From the NCBI GenBank assembly GCA_007119075.1, contig SKQJ01000069.1, positions 1-30,695 of the forward strand: a DNA stretch of 30,695 nt, read 5' to 3'. The notes under the pieces were generated by a model. The model did not search any database and was not told the origin of the DNA. It saw only the letters and a list, made by a program, of their open reading frames with translations. This document shows positions 23,940-30,695 of this stretch, piece after piece; position 1 is the first letter of the stretch; every line of letters starts with the position of its first letter. This stretch comes from Bacteroidales bacterium (GTDB taxonomy: Bacteria; Bacteroidota; Bacteroidia; Bacteroidales; PUMT01). A program made the position numbers and the translations under genes.

Positions 23940-25196
23940 ATGCAGCTGCAGGGCAAAAAGATCATGCTTGGCGTTACAGGTAGCATAGCTGCATACAAAT
24001 CGGCGTTTCTCACCCGGTTGCTTGTAAAGGAAGGGGCATCGGTAAAAGTCATTATGACGCCCCTGGCCAGGGAGTTCATAACGCCGGTTACTCTTGCCAC
24101 CTTATCCTGCAACACCGTTTTGTGCGATTTTTTTTCGCATGATGACGGCGCCTGGAATTCCCATGTTGAGCTGGGGATATGGGCCGATCTTTTTCTTTGC
24201 GCCCCCGCCAGCGCCAATACAATGGCCAGAATGGCACACGGGGTTTGCGACAACCTTCTGCTTACCACCTACCTCTCTGCCCGTTGTCCGGTTATGTTAG
24301 CTCCTGCAATGGATCTGGACATGTGGCAACACCCTGCGACCCGGGATAATACAGAGAAGCTCCTTTCAAGGGGAAACATTATTCTCGAGCCCTCAACAGG
24401 TGAGCTTGCAAGCGGGCTCAGCGGAAAGGGCAGGATGGAGGAACCTGAAATAATCCTTGAAAAAATCAAAACCTTTTTTGCAGGCAGTGGCGATCCCGGC
24501 AAAAGTGACTATCGGCCGCTGAAAGGCAGGAAGGTACTTGTTACTGCGGGGCCCACGCATGAACCCATCGATCCGGTGAGGTATATAGGCAACCAGTCTT
24601 CCGGCAAAATGGGTTATGCCATTGCAGAGGAGCTGGCCGGCAAGGGCGCAGAGGTGATCCTGGTGTCGGGCCCGGTACCGGTTCTGACCGGTCACCCGAA
24701 CATAAAACTGGTAAAAGTCAAAACTGCCGGCGAGATGCTCCGCGAATGCCTGCAATGGTTCCCCGGATGCACCGCATGCATAATGGCGGCAGCGGTGGCC
24801 GACTACACCCCGGTTATTGCGGAAGACAGGAAACTGAAGCGGGGCAGCAGCAATTTCACCCTCGAGATGAAACCCACCCCCGACATTTTGAAAGAACTTG
24901 GCAGTATCAGGAGCAAGGACCAGGTGATTGCCGGTTTTGCGCTCGAAAGCGAGAATGAAAAGGAGAATGCCCGTAAAAAGCTTAAAAATAAAAATCTGGA
25001 TTTTATCGTTTTAAATTCCCTTCAGGAGGGCGACTGTTTCAACAGCGATACCAACAAGATCAGCATAATCGCCTCCGACGGTTCGGAAGCGGATTACGAG
25101 ATGAAACCAAAGGCAGCGGTGGCTGCAGATATTGTAGGGTATTTGTTATCTTTGATGGCCAGGATCAGGCCGGCCGAATCGGAAAATGCCATATAG
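23940..25196 (+). CDS. coaBC: Bifunctional phosphopantothenoylcysteine synthetase/decarboxylase
   Basis: Coenzyme A biosynthesis enzyme of 418 residues. The N-terminal CoaC flavodomain (1-185) decarboxylates phosphopantothenoylcysteine; the C-terminal CoaB domain (about 190-405) makes it from phosphopantothenate, cysteine and CTP. Visible are GVTGSIAAYK (11-20), catalytic His75 in NSHVELG, PASANT (89-94), and PAMDLDMW (122-129). CoaB shows VTAGPTHEPIDPVRYIGNQSSG and AAAVADY. Compared with Escherichia coli Dfp as I remember it, Asn125 is Asp and Cys158 is Ser (in LASGLSGKGR); I believe this is usual for the phylum. The gene is the third in the bamD cluster and essential. Confidence 0.95.
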   Translation: MQLQGKKIMLGVTGSIAAYKSAFLTRLLVKEGASVKVIMTPLAREFITPVTLATLSCNTVLCDFFSHDDGAWNSHVELGIWADLFLCAPASANTMARMAHGVCDNLLLTTYLSARCPVMLAPAMDLDMWQHPATRDNTEKLLSRGNIILEPSTGELASGLSGKGRMEEPEIILEKIKTFFAGSGDPGKSDYRPLKGRKVLVTAGPTHEPIDPVRYIGNQSSGKMGYAIAEELAGKGAEVILVSGPVPVLTGHPNIKLVKVKTAGEMLRECLQWFPGCTACIMAAAVADYTPVIAEDRKLKRGSSNFTLEMKPTPDILKELGSIRSKDQVIAGFALESENEKENARKKLKNKNLDFIVLNSLQEGDCFNSDTNKISIIASDGSEADYEMKPKAAVAADIVGYLLSLMARIRPAESENAI

Positions 25197-25283
25197 GCAT
25201 GCCATACAGACATATGCGAACGGGGCGCAGCTTTTAAGATCCTGCAGGGACAACATAAGGCAAACAGGTAAATACGAACCATT

Positions 25284-26189
25284 ATGAAAAAAATAATTCT
25301 GGCAACATTATTAGTTCTGTTTTTCCCGGTTGTGCCCTCAATTGCCCAGGAGCTGCGGTGCAACGTCCAGGTTATCACCAACCAGATACAGGGCACCAAC
25401 AGGCAGAAATTCACCACCCTGCAAAGAGCCATCTATGAGTTCATGAACGGCCGGAACTGGACCAACCATGTGTTCAATGCCCATGAAAGAATAGAGGTCA
25501 ATATACTGCTTAACCTTACCGAGGAAGTCTCGACCGATGAATACAGGGGGACAATCCAGATACAGTCCAGGAGGCCGGTATACAATTCTTCCTACAAAAC
25601 CGTCCTCTTCAATTATCTTGACAATAACCTGCACTTTCGTTACGTCGAACACGAAACCCTTGAATTCAGTGCATCCCAGCATCACTCCAATCTTACGGCC
25701 ATCCTGGCTTTTTATGCCTATATCATAATCGGCCTCGATTACGATTCCTTTTCCCTTTACGGGGGAACAGCCTTCTTCGAAGCTGCCGAAACCATCGTGA
25801 ACAATGCCCAGAATTCACCCGAAAGGGGCTGGAAATCATTCGAAAGCAACCGCAACAGGTACTGGCTTGCCTCCAATTTGCGGGATTCCAAATATGCACC
25901 ATTGAGGGAATTCAATTACCGGTACCATCGCCTCGGCCTGGACCGGATGAGCGAACGCCCTGCCGATGCCCGTGAAGAGATTACCGAAAGCCTGTTGCTC
26001 ATCCAGAGGATATACAGGGAAAAGCCAGATCCTTTCATGCATTTGCTGCAGGTTAAGTTTGATGCAAAATCTGATGAGATTATCAATGTTTTTTCCGAAA
26101 CCAATCCCGATCAGGCAAACCGGGTCGTGGCAATTCTGAGGGAAGTGGACCCGGCCAATACTCCCAAATATCAGGCAATTCAACAGTAG
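25284..26189 (+). CDS. DUF4835 family exported protein, PorD-like
   Basis: Exported protein of 301 residues with a signal peptide (MKKIILATLLVLFFPVVPSIAQ). The mature part begins LRCNVQVITNQIQGTN, the strand that marks the DUF4835 family, followed by QRAIYEFMNGRNW, a beta-rich middle and a helical C-terminal half. This family is always found between coaBC and recN in Bacteroidota and has been named PorD in type IX secretion annotation; its exact role is not known to me. No lipobox, transmembrane helix or enzyme motif is seen, so it is probably a periplasmic or outer-membrane-associated factor. It is 87 bases after coaBC and 76 before recN. Confidence 0.75.
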   Translation: MKKIILATLLVLFFPVVPSIAQELRCNVQVITNQIQGTNRQKFTTLQRAIYEFMNGRNWTNHVFNAHERIEVNILLNLTEEVSTDEYRGTIQIQSRRPVYNSSYKTVLFNYLDNNLHFRYVEHETLEFSASQHHSNLTAILAFYAYIIIGLDYDSFSLYGGTAFFEAAETIVNNAQNSPERGWKSFESNRNRYWLASNLRDSKYAPLREFNYRYHRLGLDRMSERPADAREEITESLLLIQRIYREKPDPFMHLLQVKFDAKSDEIINVFSETNPDQANRVVAILREVDPANTPKYQAIQQ

Positions 26190-26265
26190 ATAAAATACAG
26201 GCCCGCGATCCGGCAATTTCCGGGCCAGCGCCCCTCGGAGGCTGTGGCCAAAACATCTTCAGGAT

Positions 26266-27936
26266 ATGCTTTGTAAACTATCGGTGTATAACTATGCCCT
26301 TATCGATGAACTGAATATAGGTTTTGCCGGGGGACTTTCGATCATTACCGGGGAAACCGGTTCGGGAAAATCGATTTTGCTTGGAGCATTGTCGCTTATA
26401 CTGGGTCACCGCGCCGACACCTCCGTGCTGCTGGACAAAAAGCGCAAATGCATAATCGAAGGAGAGTTCAATGTGTCAGGTTATGGGCTGAGAGATTTTT
26501 TCAACGACCACGAACTTGATTATGACGATGTGTCCATAATCCGGAGGGAGATAAGCGAATCAGGAAAATCACGGGCCTTTATCAATGATACGCCGGTGAA
26601 CCTGAATGTGCTCAGGGAGCTTGGCAACCGGCTCGTCGATATCCATTCCCAGCATAACAACCTGAGCCTTTCGGGGAACCTTTTTCAGCTGGAGGTGGTT
26701 GATGAAGTTGCCGGCAATAATTCCCTGAGGAGCCTGTATGCCGCCCGTTACCGCGAATATACCACATTGGCTGACCAGTTCAGCGAGCTCATGGAAAAAG
26801 CCGGGCAGGCGGCGTCCGACCTCGACTATTGCCGGTTCCAGCTAAAGCAGCTCTCCGATGCCGGGCTTTCCGGCGGAGAACAGGAGGAGCTGGAAGAGGA
26901 ATTGCAGCTTCTTGCCCATGCTGGCGAGATAAAGGAGATGCTTGAATATTCCTGTTCGGCATTTGACCGCGATGAAAATTCGCTGCTTGCTTTACTGAAG
27001 GATATCCAGTCCGCACTTGCCAGGATAAAACCGTTTTACTCGCGGATCGAGGGACTGCATGGCAGGATAGAAAGCTCCCTGATAGAGCTCAGGGATATTT
27101 CAGATGAATTGAGCAGCCTGGAAAGCAAAATTGAGTTTGACCCGGGACGGGCCGGTTTTGTGAGTGAGCGGCTTGACCTTATCTACAGTCTGCAGCAAAA
27201 ACACCGGGTAAATTCGGTTATGGAGCTTATTGCCATCCGTGACCAGCTCGAGAAACGGGTAGAAGAGATCAACGGCTATGAATTCAGCATCGGGGAGGCC
27301 CGCAAAAAGATGGATGAGTCCCGCAGGCAAATGGCTGCAGTGGCCGGAGATATTTCCAAAACAAGGATCGCCGCGATACCGGTTCTCGAGGAGCATATGG
27401 TTTCACAGCTCAGGCAGCTGGGGATACCCAATGCACGGTTTTGCGTGAAGCACCGGAAGCTTGAGGATTTTACCGGGGAAGGGATTGACAGGGTGCTGTT
27501 TTTGTTCAGCGCCAACCGGCAGTCCCCGCCCATGGAACTTTCCAAAGTCGCGTCCGGGGGCGAGAAATCAAGGGTGATGCTTGGCCTGAAATCCCTTATA
27601 GCACGCACAAAGGCTTTGCCCACGATTATTTTTGACGAGATCGATTCGGGAGTCTCGGGCGAAGTGGCCGGAAAAATGGGCGGTATCATGAAAAGCATGG
27701 CTGCAAAAATGCAGGTTATCAATATAACCCACCTTCCCCAGATAGCAGGCAAGGGAGACCAGCATTTCCATGTTTACAAGGAGGATGCCGGAAATGTCAC
27801 CCGTACCCGGATTAAATTGCTTGCCACTGATGAAAGGATAACCGAAATTGCCAGGATGCTTAGCAGCGACGGCTTATCGGAGGCTGCAATGGTGAATGCC
27901 CGTGAGCTTATGGACATCCGGCCTTCGGGTCTTTGA
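26266..27936 (+). CDS. recN: DNA repair protein RecN
   Basis: SMC-like ATPase of 556 residues acting at DNA double-strand breaks. The Walker A GETGSGKS is at 29-36, within the family's N-terminal IITGETGSGKSILLGALSLIL block. VDIHSQHNNLSL (about 123-134) is the RecN Q-loop region. A central coiled coil spans about 155-385, followed by the ABC signature SGGEK (430-434) and Walker B TIIFDEID (453-460) with the following SGVSGEVA, and a final ITHLPQIA switch. All ATPase motifs are intact and the length is normal. It is the last gene of the bamD cluster and convergent with the acylase gene. Confidence 0.95.
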   Translation: MLCKLSVYNYALIDELNIGFAGGLSIITGETGSGKSILLGALSLILGHRADTSVLLDKKRKCIIEGEFNVSGYGLRDFFNDHELDYDDVSIIRREISESGKSRAFINDTPVNLNVLRELGNRLVDIHSQHNNLSLSGNLFQLEVVDEVAGNNSLRSLYAARYREYTTLADQFSELMEKAGQAASDLDYCRFQLKQLSDAGLSGGEQEELEEELQLLAHAGEIKEMLEYSCSAFDRDENSLLALLKDIQSALARIKPFYSRIEGLHGRIESSLIELRDISDELSSLESKIEFDPGRAGFVSERLDLIYSLQQKHRVNSVMELIAIRDQLEKRVEEINGYEFSIGEARKKMDESRRQMAAVAGDISKTRIAAIPVLEEHMVSQLRQLGIPNARFCVKHRKLEDFTGEGIDRVLFLFSANRQSPPMELSKVASGGEKSRVMLGLKSLIARTKALPTIIFDEIDSGVSGEVAGKMGGIMKSMAAKMQVINITHLPQIAGKGDQHFHVYKEDAGNVTRTRIKLLATDERITEIARMLSSDGLSEAAMVNARELMDIRPSGL

Positions 27937-27992
27937 CCCCGCCCCCTCACTCCCCGGTCTTTCACTTCCCGCCGGATTTCACTTCCTTGTCC

Positions 27993-30404
27993 TCATTCTC
28001 CGGCAAGGCCGGCGGGGATGAATTTCATCCTGTACCGGGCCGAATTTTCCACCGCCCCGGTTGAAAACAGATCGGGAAGATATTCCCCGCTGACAGATAT
28101 TGCAGACTGGTCAAGGTAATAATCGCTCGCAGGCACTCCCGAAGTCCCCGTGGGAATCACCGACCACGACTCATCCCAGTCAGCCGCCGAATACACATGT
28201 CTTTGCGATGCGCCGTGGTTCACCCGGAAGGGATCTTCATAATTGTAGGCATAGGGGTTGACCGTGTGGAAGCTGCCGCCCGGGGACCATGTATCGCGGT
28301 TGAACCTGAAAAGCCAGTCAAGCACCCGTACCGACCCCATGGGATGCTCGATGGTAAGCCGGTGAACATCTCCCCAGGCCCATCGCCCGGGAATCGCTCC
28401 GTGATTAAGCTCAAGCCATTCGATAGTTTCGTAGAAACTTTTTTGCACAACATCCCGGAAAGATCCGGGTCCGGTAAAGGACCTGTCGCCGGCAAGCCAG
28501 GCGGATTCCCTTCTGGTCCATACCTCGCTGATGAAACTGCGCACGAGTATCTTGTTGCCGATAAACTCCCTGTAAAGCTCTTCTCCCATTTCCTCAAGAA
28601 GCAGGTTTTCCAGGAACTGATTGTAGAACTTCTCAAATATGAGCGCTTCGGGGCTTTCGGGTCTGTACACCATATCCCATTCCCTGAGCATCTCCAGGGC
28701 CTGGCGTTCATTCCTGGTGGGCCGGGGCATCTCCCGGAGTTCGTTGAAAAGTCCCGGCAGCATCCTTTCTGCAAGCTTTGATTTTTTGTCAACCTGTATC
28801 GTTTTAAAATCTTCGACCGAAAGTCTCTCCTTTTCCATCAACATCTCCCTGATCCTGTCGAATCTTGCCGATATGTCGAACCAGTGGCTGATGTGATGGG
28901 GATAATCATCGCCTATTGTCCGGTTGTTTGCAGAAACAACAAAACCTGAAGGCGGATTGTAGGCAAAGGGAAGCTCTTCAAAGGGAACCAGTCCCCGCCA
29001 GTCATAAGTATCATCCTCACCGGACCTGACGAGTTCTCCCTTCCCTTCTCTTACAGGTATTCCTGCAGCGGTCTGCAATCCGATATTTCCATCCACATCG
29101 GCGTAATTGATGTTCTGGCTTACCGAAATAAAATTGGAGGCTGCCTCGCGGAAATCATCCCAGTTACCGGCCCTGTTGAGAAGGTATACCCCGCGTAATT
29201 CATTGCTGAATTCATTGCCCAGCCACCTCATGGAGATCGCCGTTTCCTCAAGTTCCTTGAACCGGGAAATAACCGGGCCGCGGTGGGTGAAAAGCAGTTC
29301 TTTTTCTACCCCTGTGTTCCTTCCTGTTTTAATGGTCTGGGCAACTGTCTCCATATCCTTCCATTCTCCCATAAACCGGTACTGGCGGGGATTATCCGGA
29401 TTTACGGTTTCAAGATAAAAATCGATATCATCAAGCATTACATTGGTCATTCCCCATGCGATCCTTTCATTGTGGCCGGCGACGACGAAAGGCTGCCCGG
29501 GCAGCACCACGCCCGTCACGTTCAGATCCCCTTCGATAATATGGTGCATCCGGTACCATATGCCCGGCGCCATGAATCCCAGGTGCATGTCATTTGCGAA
29601 GATGGGCTTTCCGGTGGTGCTTTTCTCCCCTGAAACCGCCCAGCTGTTGCTTCCGCTGAAAACCTCAAGGCCAAGTTCGCGCAGTTTCGCCGAGGGCTCG
29701 ATAAGGGCACTGTGAATGTCGGAAAATGCCTGAAATTCCGGGTATATGTATCTTGTCTGCATATCCAGGTCAGGGATCAGCTCCCTGAACTTCTCTTCAT
29801 CCAGTTCCCTGCTGAGCTTGTAGAGTATGACCTCGCTCGACCAGCCCATATTGAGGTCCCACGCCATATAACCGGTAAGATTGACCGAATGGGCGGGCTC
29901 CCATTTTTCAGGGCTGTAACGGAGTATGCGGAATTCCGGCGGAAGCCGGTCGCCGTTATGTTCGATGAACTGGTTCACCCCGTCGGAAAATGCCGTGAGG
30001 GCGTTAACTATATTTTCATCCGAACCGGACAGTATCTGTTCCGACTTTTCGGGTATCCTCAGCGATCTTAAAAGAAGATCGGTTTCTATCAGATCTTCCC
30101 CGAAAATCTCCGACAATCGGCCTGTGGTTGCCCTTCTTAGCAGGTCCATCTGCCACAGCCTGTCCTGGGCCATGACATATCCGACGGCCCGGTAAAGATC
30201 TTCTTCGCTGCCGGCTATGACTACCGGAACCGCGTGGTCATTGCGCAGAACGGTGACCTCCCCCCTGAGGCCTTCCAGGGCAATATCCTGCCGGTAGTCG
30301 GGAAGGGCCTTTCTGGACATGTTTCTTGCAACAAAGCATCCTGCAATGAATATAACTGCCAGGAAGATGACCGATAAGATGAGCAATCTTTTTAATAACT
30401 TCAT
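27993..30404 (-). CDS. Penicillin acylase family (Ntn-hydrolase) lipoprotein
   Basis: Exported amidohydrolase of 803 residues, made as a precursor that cuts itself into alpha and beta chains. ATG 30404 was chosen because it starts the signal sequence MKLLKRLLIL; a TTG at 30494 would add 30 unrelated residues. IAGC at 20-23 looks like a lipobox, so the protein may be lipid-anchored in the periplasm. The N-terminal nucleophile is Ser252 in SGSNSWAVSG, the expected cleavage point. The alpha chain has AQDRLWQMDLLRRATTGRLSE and the beta chain has NDMHLGFMAPGIWY, WGMTNV, HRGPV and NAEN-type neighbours such as ADVDGNIG. Relatives hydrolyse penicillins, cephalosporins, aculeacin or acyl-homoserine lactones; substrate cannot be predicted here. 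A -7 element lies about 90 bases upstream. Confidence 0.92.
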   Translation of the reverse strand: MKLLKRLLILSVIFLAVIFIAGCFVARNMSRKALPDYRQDIALEGLRGEVTVLRNDHAVPVVIAGSEEDLYRAVGYVMAQDRLWQMDLLRRATTGRLSEIFGEDLIETDLLLRSLRIPEKSEQILSGSDENIVNALTAFSDGVNQFIEHNGDRLPPEFRILRYSPEKWEPAHSVNLTGYMAWDLNMGWSSEVILYKLSRELDEEKFRELIPDLDMQTRYIYPEFQAFSDIHSALIEPSAKLRELGLEVFSGSNSWAVSGEKSTTGKPIFANDMHLGFMAPGIWYRMHHIIEGDLNVTGVVLPGQPFVVAGHNERIAWGMTNVMLDDIDFYLETVNPDNPRQYRFMGEWKDMETVAQTIKTGRNTGVEKELLFTHRGPVISRFKELEETAISMRWLGNEFSNELRGVYLLNRAGNWDDFREAASNFISVSQNINYADVDGNIGLQTAAGIPVREGKGELVRSGEDDTYDWRGLVPFEELPFAYNPPSGFVVSANNRTIGDDYPHHISHWFDISARFDRIREMLMEKERLSVEDFKTIQVDKKSKLAERMLPGLFNELREMPRPTRNERQALEMLREWDMVYRPESPEALIFEKFYNQFLENLLLEEMGEELYREFIGNKILVRSFISEVWTRRESAWLAGDRSFTGPGSFRDVVQKSFYETIEWLELNHGAIPGRWAWGDVHRLTIEHPMGSVRVLDWLFRFNRDTWSPGGSFHTVNPYAYNYEDPFRVNHGASQRHVYSAADWDESWSVIPTGTSGVPASDYYLDQSAISVSGEYLPDLFSTGAVENSARYRMKFIPAGLAGE

Positions 30405-30491
30405 AATGAACATGAATTTGTTAAGCTTTTTCAGAGACTGAATTCCTGATTCGGAATGGAATGCTTGCACACACTGACAAGAGGGTCCATC

Positions 30492-30499
30492 CAAATATA
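30492..30499 (-). promoter_or_regulatory. Possible -7 element for the penicillin acylase gene
   Basis: TATATTTG on the - strand (30499-30492) matches TAnnTTTG. No clear -33 TTTG was found at the right distance. The start would be near 30485, about 80 nt before ATG 30404. Confidence 0.4.
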
Positions 30500-30647
30500 A
30501 ATCAAATCTGCCGGAAATCTAAATAAATTTTCTATATTGCCCGGATTACGGTGGCGTTGAATTTGACACGGATCCACTTTCCGTGGCCTGACAATACTGA
30601 CCCCGTCAAAAAATTAACAGGGGTTAAACTGCTAAAAATCATGCTCT

Positions 30648-30695
30648 ATGACCAGGACTTTTTGTGTAAAAATGGTTGCCGCATTTATTTTCATA
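30648..30695 (+). CDS. Possible start of an exported protein, cut by the window edge
   Basis: ATG 30648 opens MTRTFCVKMVAAFIFI and the frame stays open to the last base. Basic residues followed by a hydrophobic run look like the beginning of a signal peptide. Only 16 codons are visible, so nothing can be said of function. An overlapping ATG at 30641 gives a less plausible peptide. Confidence 0.35.
   Translation, partial: MTRTFCVKMVAAFIFI

Noticed and set aside
26201..26227. GGCCCG/CGGGCC hairpin before recN as a terminator
   Set aside because: No T run follows on either strand and the genes are closely spaced in one direction.
28197..28792. 190-codon frames on both strands inside the penicillin acylase gene
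   Set aside because: The acylase frame carries the family motifs through this region; the others are GC-driven chance frames.
30641..30694. ATG 30641 as the start of the right-edge gene
   Set aside because: Its frame gives a polar, cysteine-rich peptide, while ATG 30648 gives a signal-peptide-like start.
1..30695. CRISPR array or insertion sequence
   Set aside because: No regularly spaced repeats of 25-40 bp and no transposase-like ORF or terminal inverted repeats were seen on either strand.

Overview
The window is a chromosomal segment of a Bacteroidota bacterium. Evidence for this is a SusC/SusD pair, a Reg_prop/Y_Y_Y membrane regulator, lipoproteins with acidic residues after the lipobox cysteine, the bamD-rpoZ-coaBC-porD-like-recN gene order, and promoters of the form TTTG-N19-TAnnTTTG upstream of tRNA-Pro, trxB and (with ATTG) bamD. 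The gene content suits a Marinilabiliales or Prolixibacter-like polysaccharide degrader, but genus cannot be fixed from sequence alone.

Layout. 1-4420: 3' end of a Gln-rich PepSY-like protein, then a convergent signalling pair: a sigma-54 activator response regulator (+) and a hybrid histidine kinase with receiver and HPt domains (-). Their stop codons share the palindrome CTAG. 4585-7077: divergent fermentation/redox genes, a D-lactate dehydrogenase-like enzyme (-) and a YneI/Sad-type aldehyde dehydrogenase (+). 7078-19468: a six-gene polysaccharide utilization locus (PUL), all on the - strand: membrane one-component regulator, PKD surface lipoprotein, GH16 lipoprotein, SusC, SusD and a clan GH-A (GH158-like) glycosidase. 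The predicted substrate is a beta-1,3-glucan such as laminarin. 19469-19728: a detached second copy of the aldehyde dehydrogenase 3' end, a terminator and tRNA-Pro(GGG). 19870-30404: thioredoxin reductase, an alpha-oxoamine synthase, the bamD-rpoZ-coaBC-porD-like-recN cluster, and a penicillin-acylase-family lipoprotein. The right edge holds the possible start of one more gene.

The main discovery is that the whole PUL is bounded by a perfect 98-bp direct repeat. The left copy (6973-7070) is inside the 3' end of the intact aldehyde dehydrogenase gene. The right copy (19469-19566) is a remnant without a start codon. Past the identical stretch the two copies differ only at synonymous positions (GTT AAA TAG versus GTA AAG TAG), so both still encode Val-Lys-stop. 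This is what integration into a gene 3' end would leave when the incoming DNA supplies a replacement 3' end. The remnant also sits beside the terminator and tRNA-Pro that probably once followed the intact gene. No integrase or transposase is visible, so the PUL looks like a cassette that arrived by trans-acting site-specific recombination, single-crossover integration of a circle, or an element that later lost its recombinase.

Inside the PUL a strong terminator separates the PKD lipoprotein gene from GH16-susC-susD-glycosidase, and a cluster of overlapping palindromes lies just upstream of the last glycosidase. Both suggest differential expression within the locus.
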